Shown here one piece after another: positions 1-11,417 of a stretch of DNA of 64,000 nucleotides (positions within the stretch are counted from its first letter, which is position 1; the number at the start of each line of letters is the position of its first letter). The stretch is from Viscum album (Eukaryota > Streptophyta > Magnoliopsida > Santalales > Viscaceae), in the NCBI GenBank assembly GCA_963277665.1, contig OY728122.1, forward strand, positions 2,124,946,024 to 2,125,010,023, given 5' to 3'. Both the position numbers and the translations under genes were made by a program. The notes under the pieces were generated by a model that saw only the letters and a list, made by a program, of their open reading frames with translations, had not been told where the DNA came from and did no database searches.

Positions 1-2399
1 ATTCCATATATCTATACTAGGGGAGGACATAATTGATCATTCACATGAAGTGAACATATAATTTGAAACACTGTATAATTATATATTTTTTTAAGAACAT
101 CAATTTGAAATATTATATTTTAGAGATAAAGAACTTTGGATGAAGTCTAATCACCTGATTAAATTTCTTTGAAGGAATCAGAAATATGAGGAAGCCACAT
201 TGGAATAGAACGTTGTGTTGAAGAATAAATACCCTAAATTATTTGAACTAGAGTGATATAATTTTGATGGGTATATTTAATTTAAGGATGTTATAATTTT
301 ACTCCCCAATATTTTATATTTATTTACTCTAAAATATAACTCGTTGCATTTTATAGCTTTCCTTATACACAACCCGGTGTCTTTATGAATCATGATATCA
401 TAAACTATTATAACCTAGATATTAAATTGGATAGTATGAATAGAAATAACCACTTTATGTAAAATTATTTAATGTTTTTTATTAAGGAATTTTTATTGCT
501 TAATTCATAATAAAAAAGTACTCACTTTTCTGTAAAGTAAAACTATACTTCAAATATATGTTCCCTCAGAACTGTTTTTATCACATTTTTTTCATGTGGA
601 ATATTTAATTAATTTATGAAAATATAATAACATTTATTTTTAGGAAATCAATTTCATTTTCATCATGAATTAAATATTAACTCGATGTATTTTTTTAGTA
701 CTTTACTAAAAATATTTTTTTTCATTAAATAGTGGAAAAATAGATTTTTGTAAAAATTATAATTTATTAACCAATAAAAGTACCAATATTTTATTAACAT
801 ATTATTAAAATAAACTAAGTATAATATTTTTTTAAAATAATCTAATAAATTACATATGAATCATCATTAGACATGATTTTGGTATCTGCTAATTTTTCGT
901 CTTAAAAACACATTTATCAAAAAACTATTTATATACATGTAATGTGTTTTTATATTAATAAATTAATTCAATATCCATTGATTAATGTTTTTAATTAAAT
1001 ATTAGATTAAATATTCAATAAAATATTTTAACATTAATTTTATGGTTTTTAAATGGAATTTAATTGATGTATAATTAAACATTAGGTAAAAAAATCTTTT
1101 TTTTCAAAAAAACTATTTCTTTTCGATTTATATTCTTAATTAAAATAAAATTCACCAACTTATATAAATAGAATATGTAATAATGGATACCATTTTTTTA
1201 AAACTAATATCCATTCCATGGGTTATGATTTGATTACCTAATGATTTTTTTATGATCTTATGCCCCACAGATGTATGGTTTTCATTATGTGTTGGGTGAT
1301 CATGGAATTATAAAGCACTCTAATGCATTCGATAAAGAAGGATAACTAAAGATATAATAAATACTGGAATTAGTGGTGAACCAATTTCAATAAGGTAATT
1401 TCCCAATAAGATTTCCTAGGGGGTGAACCTTGATTTTGGAATGCTAGAATGAGGAGTGAACCTAGTCCACAATGATGGTCTTGGCAGTGAACCATGACTA
1501 AGGAAGTAGTTTCAAATGGTTATTTTCTTGCCAAAAAATTAGGTCTTAGAATGTGATATATATTTTATGGGTCATGATTGAATATTTATGACTCCACACA
1601 CTCCTGTATTATATATTTTTATTGATAAATATGAATGCCATGTTTCAGGATTATGAAATATGAAGTGAACAGAATGATTTTATAATGTTTATCTCATTAT
1701 CTAATACCCTAATTCATATATTATGATAAATTATTATTATTTTTGACATATTGTATGATTAACCTTAATGAATATTTAAATACACCCCTTTCTTATACAC
1801 CCCTTCATAGGTTTTGGATAAAGTTTTTATGTATACTATGTCTAAGTTAATTGCTGATTATGAATAACTGAACTGGAGATAATATAGATCTTTAATGTAC
1901 CAATTTTTTAAATATCCATGTTTCCAAATAAACAAACATTTTAAGGTTTTTATATGTCTATTGTTGTGAAATTTATTGAATATTGATATAAAATGGAATA
2001 ATATTTATGTATAAAAATCAATGGTCATTATAAGGGGAAACATGGATAGTTTTTATAAATATATGAAATGAAATATTGGGGTATTTTGACACCACCACAA
2101 AAAAATTCATTTTTTAAATATATAATAATTTATTATAATATTTAATTTACATTTTTAATTAATTTAAAGGGGTTAAAACCAAAAATAAAAAATTATATAC
2201 TATTTTTTTTACATTACTAGAATTTTCCCCTAATTAGCTCTAAAATAATGAAGCAAAGAATTTAGTTGTGATTTTATATAGTCATCAATAATTAATTTAA
2301 AGGGGGTCCTAAATTATGTTAATTTTAATACAAAACCCATTTAATGACTAATTTTTTTTGGCAGTGAAAGAAACAAATGTGGAAAAATGGGGATTAATA
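1..2399. other. AT-rich DNA without recognisable genes
   Basis: No open frame here has a recognisable domain or coding-like composition. A small cluster at about 1370-1500 repeats a gtgaacc-type heptamer four times, 30-50 bp apart, in otherwise ordinary AT-rich DNA. I see no transposon ends. Confidence 0.6.
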
Positions 2400-2640
2400 T
2401 ATGTATGTATATAAAATATATATTTATATTTGTTTGTAGGAATGTGTTTATGTGTGTGTTTTTTTGTTTGCATTTGTGTGTGTGTATTTGGGATATTTGT
2501 GTATGTACATATATCTCTATTCATTTGTGTGATGTATGTGTGTACATTTATGTTTATGTATGGGTATATTTGAGTATGCTTGCATGCATATTTGTGTATA
2601 TATGTGTGTTAATATATATATGTATGTGTATGAATGTGTA
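2400..2640. repeat. TG/TATG-rich microsatellite tract
   Basis: Imperfect runs of tgtgta, tatgtg and related units fill this stretch. They create spurious open frames of low-complexity Cys/Val/Tyr/Ile composition, which I do not treat as genes. A piece of the tract (tttgggatatttgtg and what follows, starting near 2487) recurs near 2665. Confidence 0.8.
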
Positions 2641-3254
2641 CAAATGACCCATAGATTTGGGAATTTGGGATATTTGTGTATGTACATATATCTCAGTAGC
2701 AGTAAAAATATTTTTCCAAATTGTTCTTATGACCCATAGATTTGGGAATTTGGTCCATAAGGCTTAGGGGCCACAAAAGGTGTTTGGGCAATAGGTCCTC
2801 TAGGGAACCTTGAGAATTCATGCCAAGGAAATTTAGGCAATCAAAGCGCTTTAGGGCCCCTGGGTCATGAAATAGTATGGTTAGACCACACAGGAGAATC
2901 CCCTTGAGGAGGAATTATGGAAAGTAGTATCCACCATAATGGAGCTAATCAGATTGGGAATGTAGAGAGAGGAATCAAAAATTACACCAAAAGTATGAGG
3001 AACTGTGCATCTATACATAGGTAAATACTATCTAATCATCCATTCAAGGAGGGGAGCTAGGTTCTATCATTGAAATTGATGATTGTGAGTGGTATTTATA
3101 GTGTATTTAGGTCCATTGGACTTTAGTTCATACACTGAGCCTTGTACCTTGGGGTCTTTAGGTCATAAAAAAAGGATTCCCTCCCAAACCAGTTAAAAAG
3201 GGATCATCTAGATATAAAAAAAATATAAGGAGTCCATACCATTCATTCCAATGT
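2641..3254. other. Unique-looking DNA between two microsatellites
   Basis: Less AT-rich than its surroundings. The string gacccatagatttggg occurs at about 2646 and again at about 2731, so a short local duplication is present. No protein similarity was recognised in any frame. Confidence 0.5.
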
Positions 3255-3585
3255 GTATACATGCATATGAAAGTGCATGTATGTGTATGTGTTTGAATGT
3301 GTGTGCATGTGTGTTCATGTGTGTGCATGTATGTGCATGTTTATGCATCTATATGTGTGTTTATGTGTATTAAGGTGTATGTATGTGTATATCTGTGCAC
3401 GTTCATGTTTGTGTATGTGTATATATGTGTCTATTTATGTATGTGAGTTTATGTATGTGAATGTGTGTGTATGTGTACGTGTATATTTGTGTACGTGGAT
3501 GTATGTATTTCTATGTGTATGCATGTGTGTGTGTATTCCTATGTATGTGTATGCATGTCCATGTACATGCATGGGTATACACATG
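3255..3585. repeat. Second TG/TATG-rich microsatellite tract
   Basis: Imperfect tgtatg/tgtgca repeats with the same style as the tract at 2400-2640. Open frames on both strands here are products of the repeat (Cys-Val-Tyr on one strand, Thr-His on the other) and not genes. Confidence 0.8.
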
Positions 3586-5294
3586 TTAATAACTAGATAT
3601 ATACATATATGTATTGGTTCGTCTATATAACACACACAAGTAGAACACAATATTTATCCATTTGTATAAATAATAATATTTTAAATATAATTAAAATTTA
3701 AGTTGTAGTTAATAATTATTTATATTTTATATATACATTCAACACTATATGGACATATATATAATTTGTTCGAAATAAAAATTAATATATATATATTACT
3801 AAATATAAATATAATTATAAATATATATAAATATTTTAATTATTAAATTTTTATTTTAGAATTTTATAATTAATTTTATATTGTGAAAAACATTTAAACA
3901 TGATATTACTATTTCTACATTTATTAATGATATGTTTTAAAAATTATTTATTCATTTATATGATTAATAAATTTTTTAATTATAATAAAAAAATTAAATT
4001 TAGCTATTAATTATTTATATATATTAATATTCAATATATATTCATGTTTATTATAAATTTTTTTTTAATTTTTAATTTATAAAAATAATAATAATTCATT
4101 TTTCATAATATTTATTAAAAAAAAGATAAATTTATTAATGAATTTATCAATATATTTATATTTAAAAAATTTATTTTAATTTTATTTTATTTAATATAAT
4201 TCCAATACATTTATAATAACATCCTAATATTAATTCATTTCTTATAATATTAATAAAACATAAACCATAATATTGATATATTTTATATTACACATGTATT
4301 ATTATAGAAATAAATTTAGTAACAGAATTAATAACACAATGATCATAATATTATTAAATTTGTCATAATTTTAACACATTTGTTACTACATTTACTAAAA
4401 TCAATACTATTTTTTGATTTTCAATTTTTTTAAATTTATTCATTTTTAAAATTTAATCATCATTATTATAATGTAATTTTATAATTTTTATTTATTATAA
4501 ATTAATACATTTAGATAAAATTTCCATTGTAATATTAATAAATTATATAATATATTTAAACATACAAAAATATAGGAAAATCCATACACAAGCATCATAG
4601 AGGACTCAAACCCTAGGCCTCACATTTACGACCACTATCGAATGGGGGAACAAAACCACTTGGATACACCACATGGGAAAATTTTATACTCATATACAAA
4701 TTTGATTTCTCACACCTGAGGAGGGTACCTAGAATAGAATAACCAACCATTATAAGACACAGTCGTGCAATATCACAATGCAGCCGAAGGACTGGAGCTC
4801 AAAAAAATATCTCTTATTATTATAATAGTAATACATTTATTAACAAAAAATTTATTTTTGTATCAATAATTTTATTATAATATAAATAATACGCATATAA
4901 TAATATTAAAATAGTTATCAAATTATTGACACCATTATTAATATATTTTATAAAAATAATATTGTTTATTTTTTCAATATTTTTTTAATTTATTTGTTTT
5001 CAATATCTATTCATTTTTCTTATAATGTAATTTTTAAAATTCATATTTAAAGATTTAGTATTATATTTTAATTTTTAAATTTAATTTTTAAATATTATTT
5101 TATAATAATATATATTGGTGCTAAATTTTGTGCTAATAATGTCATACTTGATATAGGCTATTAGTAACCAATGATAATAGAAAGATTTATTTGTATTTTT
5201 GGAGCACTGTAAAGCATTTGATTTATCACTTTTATCTTTTATGATGATAAAAAGATTATATATCTATGTTTTTTTATTTATTATTGATAAAGTA
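3586..5294. other. Extremely AT-rich spacer
   Basis: From about 3650 to 4560 and 4800 to 5290 the sequence is nearly pure A/T with short poly-A, poly-T and ATTAAT motifs. A more balanced island lies at about 4570-4800 (see the tRNA-related candidate). No coding features. Confidence 0.6.
4597..4670 (-). repeat. Possible tRNA-related (SINE-like) remnant
   Basis: On the minus strand, a B-box-like string ggtttgagtcc (plus 4602-4612; consensus GGTTCRANNCC) follows an A-box-like string tatccaagtgg (plus 4656-4666) with a gap of 43 nt, a spacing usual for tRNA-derived promoters. No folded tRNA could be built confidently, so this may be the head of a decayed SINE or chance similarity. Body and tail of a SINE were not identified. 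Confidence 0.25.
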
Positions 5295-7196
5295 TGTCAC
5301 GACCTGTCCTAGAGGGCCATGTACCGTGACTACGCCAAGCCCACCTTCGATAGGACAGGGGATAGAAACTAGTGATGAGTAGGCATATCCCAAAAATTGG
5401 ATGCATTTTCCTAAGTATTTGTACACACACACAAACATCTAAGCCTGAAATGGTGAAATGAAAAAACATTGAGATGAAAATCCATGTATAAACCAAGATA
5501 CCAACCATAGAGTACGAAAATAGGAAAACTATATAGTAAACAGGGCGAGAATACTAGCTCACCAAAAGAAAGAGCCTGCATAAAGTGAATGCCAAAATTC
5601 TTGAAACTAATCTGTAGAAAACCCTACCTAAAGGGTAGGGGTATGAAAACTATCTGTAGCCGAAGGAGCACAACTAATTTCTATGATCACACTAAGCACC
5701 AACTGGTCCTGGTCTACCTAGGACTCCATCAAAGCGTCAATTGTCTACACAAGACACGACACGTGTGGGAAAAGTCCGTGTAGGGATGAGTAAAATAATA
5801 CTCAGTACGACACCCCGAAACCACAAAGGAATACCACTAAGAAATACACGAAGTATGCCAAAAGAAAATACATGAAGTATACCACAAATAAAAACATGAA
5901 GTTTAGTTTGTTGACACATGCATAAGTATATAACCTGAGAAAAGGATTATCAGTCATAGTCTATAGAACACACAGTGTTAGTAAGACACAATGTTTCAAT
6001 AACACACGGAGTGTCAATAACAGATGGATTGTGGATAACACAAAGAGTGTTGATAAAACATGGAGTGCCGATAAAGCACAAAGTTTCGATAAGACACATA
6101 TTATTGATAAAACATGGAGTGTCGATAACACATAGAGTGTCGATATCACATAGAGTGTTGATAATACAAGGAGGGTCGATAACACACAGAGTGTCAATAA
6201 ACCACAGAGTGTCGATAAGTCATGAATCCAAAAAATCACATAGTCACCAAGTCACATAGTCTTAGGATCACAACCATCCAAAGGCTTTGATTAGTCTTGA
6301 TAGTACTCTAGGGGTATGATCACGTTCATAGACTCTTAGAAAAACTATGTCATGACCACGACAGTCCAACGATGAAGAACTCTAAGAATGGGTATATGAA
6401 GAACACATAAGAAGTATGAAGAATGGATATTGGCCTTGTTCATGTAAGCCTTGATCCATAATTGTTATAAAATTTAAAGAAGAACAATAATAGATAATAA
6501 CAATGATTTATCACCCCATTTAAACCCTAGAGTAATTATCTATCCTGCAAGAACAGTAGAAACACATAACAACCTTTTTATTGCTTGGTCCGCATTCATT
6601 TTTGAATCTAATAGGTAAAGAGATAATCACAAAGATTTCAACATCTTACCTTTAGGTTTGGATTGACCCGTGACGAAGGGTGAAGCTACATCATCGTCAG
6701 CCATCAATCTGTCCAGTTGGAGTTTCATCGATCTTGATTCGCCAATACAACCACATCTGTTGGAGAAAGCTTTATCTCTATGCCTTAGAGGATTTCCAAG
6801 GTCACATCGTAACAGTAGATTCCTAACGATAGTCCTTATATTTAAATAAACCAACTCATCATCAAATAAAATATTTTTATTAAATATTTTAATGATGTTT
6901 ATGTCCAAAAACTAACTTCCACCCTCGACCTATGCCATTCGAAGTTAGTCCCTGCCTTTGGTAAAGTTGCTATTTTTAATGGAATAGTTCCATCATATTT
7001 CTTACTTGGGAATACTTTTAAGAGTTATTCAAGTTTAATGAAAAATCTCCCATGTTTTTTTTATAAAACTGAAAATTTTTCGTTGGTTTACCTCAGGCAC
7101 ACCGAGCCTCGGTATCTCATGTCGTCTCACCACCTAGTCTCATAATTTTTGAATTTTTTTTATAAAAATAAAACTAGAGAAAATTAAGGGTCATTA
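5295..7196 (-). repeat. Element D left (3') LTR
   Basis: Begins tgtcacgacc on the plus strand and ends just before the minus-strand purine tract at about 7197-7210. Its partner is at 9577-11417. The exact right end is uncertain by a few bases because the terminal CA is mutated. It contains the 18-bp minisatellite at 5960-6240. Confidence 0.65.
5960..6240. repeat. 18-bp minisatellite in element D LTR (long version)
   Basis: About 14-15 diverged copies of an 18-bp unit like gtcgataacacatagagt. Because 18 is a multiple of 3, both strands give spurious repetitive open frames, with a six-residue period such as LSTLYV on the minus strand. These are not genes. Confidence 0.85.
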
Positions 7197-9290
7197 AATT
7201 CTCCCCACCATAAGAATTTAGGTCCCCAATAGCCAAAAAGGCTACTCATCAAAAAGGTGAAGGTACTGAGAACCAATTTAAACCTACCTCTCCCATGTTC
7301 TCTCCTTGAGATTCTTGTGCTTCCACTAAAAACACACCGGAGGAATCAACCATCCATGAAGGGTATTCTCCTGTTGATCCTCGTTCTCCACAAGGTACTA
7401 AGAAAAAGCCACCCCATTGTCAGTGTCATACTCTCCCTAATCAATGATGTGTGATAGATCATGCATATACCACATCATCTCTGACATGTGGAAGGCATCT
7501 TGCACCCGGTGCAATTGTAGGGGTTGGGCTGTGTGGTACGCCACCTCGCTCACTCTACTCAAAATATGAAAATGTCTGATGTATCTCAAACATAACTTAC
7601 TACCCCAAAAAAATCTCCAGAATCCCCATCGAGGTTAGACCCAAAGGAAATCATGGTCTCCCTCCTCAAACTCCAAAGGCCTCTATATCCTATTGGAATA
7701 TGACTTCTTCTATCTCTTAGTAGTCCTCATCTGCTCCTAGATGTTCTTCACCTTTTTAGTAGTAGCCCTCACTAACTCTGGTTCCGTGAGTGATGACTCT
7801 CCTAAGTCATTCCAACAAAGTGGTGAACTATATGGCCACCCGTATAAGGTATCAAATGGTTCCATAACAATGGTGGGGTTGGAGATATTGTGCTATGAAA
7901 ATTCCACAAGTGCTGGTTGATCATCCCAACATCATCGAAAGTCTAGGAAGCAAGCATGTATAATGTCCTTAAGAACCTAAATGGTCATATCTTCATGGAA
8001 ATATATCTAGGGATGAAAATTTGTGACAAATCATATCTATGTCCAAAATTACTCTATAAAAACCTTCAAAAACCATGATTTTAAATGTGCATCACGATCT
8101 GAAATGGTTGTGGATGGAGATCCTTTAAGCCATACTATCTCCAGTACGTAGAGGCGTCTCTAGATCTCTATTGAACACTGGTTTTGATTGGTAGGAAGTG
8201 GGACGACAGGGCCAGTCAGTAAATGATCACCCAGATGGTATTGTGTCCTCTATAAGTGCGTGGAAAACTAGTCATGAATTCCATCAATATCCCATCCCAC
8301 TTCCACTCTGGAACCTTAAGTGGTTGGATCAATCCCACTAGAACTTGGTTCTAAGACTTCAATTATTGACAAATGGGGCATCGAAAAATGAACTATGCCA
8401 CATACTTCATCATTATTGGAAACCATAACTGATATCAGAGTTCTTGGTACATCTTCTCCACACTCGAGTGTATCTTCAAATGGTATGCATGAAACTCATT
8501 TAGAACCTCCCCCACAATTCCCCTGGTACAACTATGCACCCTTTGAAAAGAACGATGTTCTCCCCACATGTTGAATATCCATTACGGGGATGCCCTATGT
8601 ACAACTGATCATGTTGTGTATCACATTCAACATCCCTAAGTTGTGCCTCCTTGACATGTTGTAAGAGTGGAGGGGTGACAACCATAGACTAGAGGTAAGA
8701 TGCTCCATCTCCATCCATAAAGGATATCAGCAATGTATCCAACTACCCTGATACCTCACTTAACAACTACAAGTTGAATATTCTACTAAGAGAGTCCAAA
8801 AATAAATTACCCTTCCTATGAGTATAGAAAATCTCAATGCCATAGTCCTGGAGGAACTATATCTATTGTCTCTGTCTCTAGTTTAGATCCATCTGAGAGA
8901 AGATATACTTGAGACTCTTGTAGTCAGAGTAAATGGTAAACCGCTCACCCATCAGGTAGTGTCGCCACATCTTTAACATGAATAGTTCTTCTCATTTCGT
9001 CTCTATTGTTATGAACCATAGGTGATCACCACTTTCCCTTACATCAAGACATAATGAATCACAGTCTTTGATGTATCACATAACTCTACGTACCTCGCCC
9101 CCTCGTATAGAAATCTCAATATGGAAGTCTTCGTGAACCTCTACCTCAACTCATGAAGGAACTACTAAAACTTCTCTATCCAAACAAAGGGATGGCTCTT
9201 CCATGTCAATTTCATCAAGGGTGATTCTACTCTTTAAAATTCGGGTAAAAACCTCTGATTGCACCATGCCAAACCTTGGAAACCTGGTAT
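7197..9290 (-). pseudogene. Element D pol remnant: RT end, RNase H, integrase, chromodomain region
   Basis: Read on the minus strand with several frameshifts and stops. Around 8790-8970 is an RNase H segment with WRHYL and [10 protein letters not shown] (the family motif is DHKSLKYIF, so D has become Y). At about 8290-8320 is the integrase-linker motif VPEWKWD followed by MEF and a degraded GLPRT. At about 7440-7600 is the integrase C-terminal segment, with YIRHFHIL for the family YIGPFEIL and DAFHMS for DVFHVS. Order from right to left matches gypsy chromoviruses. Gag, the protease and the RT active-site region are not recognisable, and the product cannot be functional. The 286 bp from 9290 to 9576, between these remnants and the right LTR, were not identified. 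Confidence 0.7.
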
Positions 9291-9576
9291 TTTTTTTAAC
9301 ACTTATGTGTGGACTTCTAGAACCTAAAATAGGTGACCGTTAAAAATAAGTATCCCCATTCTAGGATTGAATACCTCTTCAATCCCTTAAAGGGAGTGAG
9401 GTGGTTCCCAAAGATAGAATATAGATCATGCTCTAACCAGCTATGAGTACAGGATGCATACATCCCGAAGACAACTTTATGATATTGGTATGACCAATAG
9501 GAGTACTTGGTGATTACATTTGGCATGAAAAACACTATAGTAGTGTTAATGGGACTCATGAACAAGATCTTCTATC

Positions 9577-11417
9577 CTTACATATATTGGTTCAACCACG
9601 TACCATGACTACCCCAAGGATGCCTCCGACATGCTATTGGATAGAGACTAGTGGTGAGTAGGCATATCCATCAAATATGAGGGATTGTTTTCAATGTTTC
9701 TATATACAAGAACACATATCTAAGAACAAAATGCAGAAATGTAAATATAGTGAGAAAAATAGGCATTCATACACTAAAAAACAACCCACATAGTATGATT
9801 GTAGGAAAACCAGAAATTAAACAAGGCTAAACTACAAGCCCACCAAAAGAAAGAGTCTGCAAAAAGTGAATGTACATGTTCCCAAAAGTCATCCATGTAA
9901 AACCCTACCTGAAGGGTAGGTGTAAGAAAGAGTTCTGAAGCTATAGGATCACACCTCGTCAGTGTGATCACCCAAAGCACCAGCTAGTCCTAGTCCACCT
10001 AGGTCTCCATTAAAGCGTCGGTCATCATCCCAAGACCCGACATGTGCGGGAAAAACCCGTACAGGGGTGTGTAAAACAACACTAAATAGGATACCTAGAA
10101 ACCACAATGTAATATGAATAATAAATACAAGAAGTAAAACATAAGAAAATACATGACATATACCACAAAAAAATACATGAATTACAATTATCTCACATAG
10201 GTATAAATATATAGTACGAAAAGTAGGAATATTAGACGTAGTCCCAAAAAAAACCAATATCAATAAGACATATATTTTTAGTAAGATACATAGTTTCAAA
10301 AACACATGGAGTGTCGATAACAAATAGAGTGTCGATATCACATAGAGTTTTGATAATAGGTGGAGTGTCGATAACACATAGAGTGTCGATAAAACATGGA
10401 GTGTCAATAAATCATTGGAGTATCGATAACACACGAAGAGTCAATAACTCAGGCAACCCCAAAATCCCGTAGTCACCAAGTCACATAATCTCAAGATCAT
10501 AGCCAACTACAAGCTTTGATTCTTCTTTCTTGTACTCCAGTGGCCTGATCGCATTTGGGGCCTCCTGAAAAAATTGCGATGTGATCATGATGGTCCAATG
10601 ACGAAGAACACCATGCATGGGTATATAAAGAACACATAGAATGCTGGAAGAAATTTTCTTGTCCTTTCTTGTGTCTATCTTGATGCATCCTTGTTAAAAG
10701 GTTTAATAAAGAAAAATAAAAGATAATAAAAAAGTTCTATCCCCCCTTTAAGCCTTGGAAAAAGTATCCATCCTATAAGAATAGTCGTATTGAAGATCAT
10801 CCTGTTCATTGGTTGGTCCACATTCATCATTGAAACTAATAGGGGAAAAAGAAATCAAAACTATATCAATATCCTACCTCTAGGTTTGGATCGATCATTG
10901 ATGGAGGTTGAAGCTGTGTCATTATCATTTGTCGATCCATCGAATCCGAGGTTCATCAATCTTGGTTAGCCAATCCATCATAGTTTGTTAGAGGAATATA
11001 CATCTTAATTCCTTAGAGTATTTCCAAGCTTATGTCGTAAGTACAGATTACTAATAAAAGGGAATACCTAAAAGAAATCAACACAATATAAAATAAAATA
11101 TATTTATTAAAATTTTTAATGGCGTTAACATCTAAAAATTAAGTTCCACCCTCCACCTGCACCAGTCACGGTTAGGCCCCGCCTAAGGTAATGTAACTAT
11201 TCTAAATGCTATGTTTCCCTCAAATTTCTAATATGGAACACATTTAAGTGTTATTCCAATTTAAATAAAAAACACTCATGTAATTTATTAAAAACCAAAC
11301 ATTTTTATTGGTATTCCCCTGGAAGACCGAGCCTCTAAATTACATGCTGTCTCAATGCCTGGTCTCATAATTTTCCCAATTAATTTATAAAAAACTAAAG
11401 ATAAATAAAAATCATTC
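9577..11417 (-). repeat. Element D right (5') LTR
   Basis: Diverged partner of 5295-7196, alignable through the start, the gtgatgagtaggcatatcc-like block, the minisatellite and the downstream tail ending near aaatcattcc. Boundaries are approximate. No tRNA primer site is visible just to its left, which fits a deletion of the element's 5' interior. Confidence 0.6.
10240..10440. repeat. 18-bp minisatellite in element D LTR (short version)
   Basis: Same unit as at 5960-6240 but with about 8-10 recognisable copies, so the two LTRs, identical at insertion, now differ in copy number. Confidence 0.8.

Larger units (their letters stand above)
5295..11417 (-). mobile_element. Element D: old, internally deleted Ty3/gypsy chromovirus
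   Basis: Two diverged copies of an LTR (5295-7196 and about 9577-11417) flank an interior of only about 2.4 kb. The pair is recognised by shared blocks near the start (gtaccgtgactac versus gtaccatgactac), the gactagtggtgagtaggcatatcc block, an 18-bp minisatellite, and matching ends. A purine-rich tract on the minus strand (ggtggggagaatt) precedes the 3' LTR, which sets the orientation. The interior keeps minus-strand remnants from the end of reverse transcriptase to the chromodomain region; gag, protease and most of RT are gone. No PBS and no clean target duplication were found. LTR divergence and the many stops and frameshifts mark it as one of the oldest elements in the window. Confidence 0.75.

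Noticed and set aside
2387..3650. Several open frames of 60-117 codons on both strands
   Set aside because: They are translations of TG/TATG microsatellites with Cys-Val-Tyr or Thr-His periodicity and have no coding signature.
5290..5294. AAGTA as a possible target duplication of element D
   Set aside because: The sequence after 11417 (caaattat) does not repeat it and the D ends are too worn to set exactly.
5961..6259. Open frames with a regular six-residue period on both strands
   Set aside because: Produced by the 18-bp minisatellite in the D LTR; the same appears at 9949-10434.
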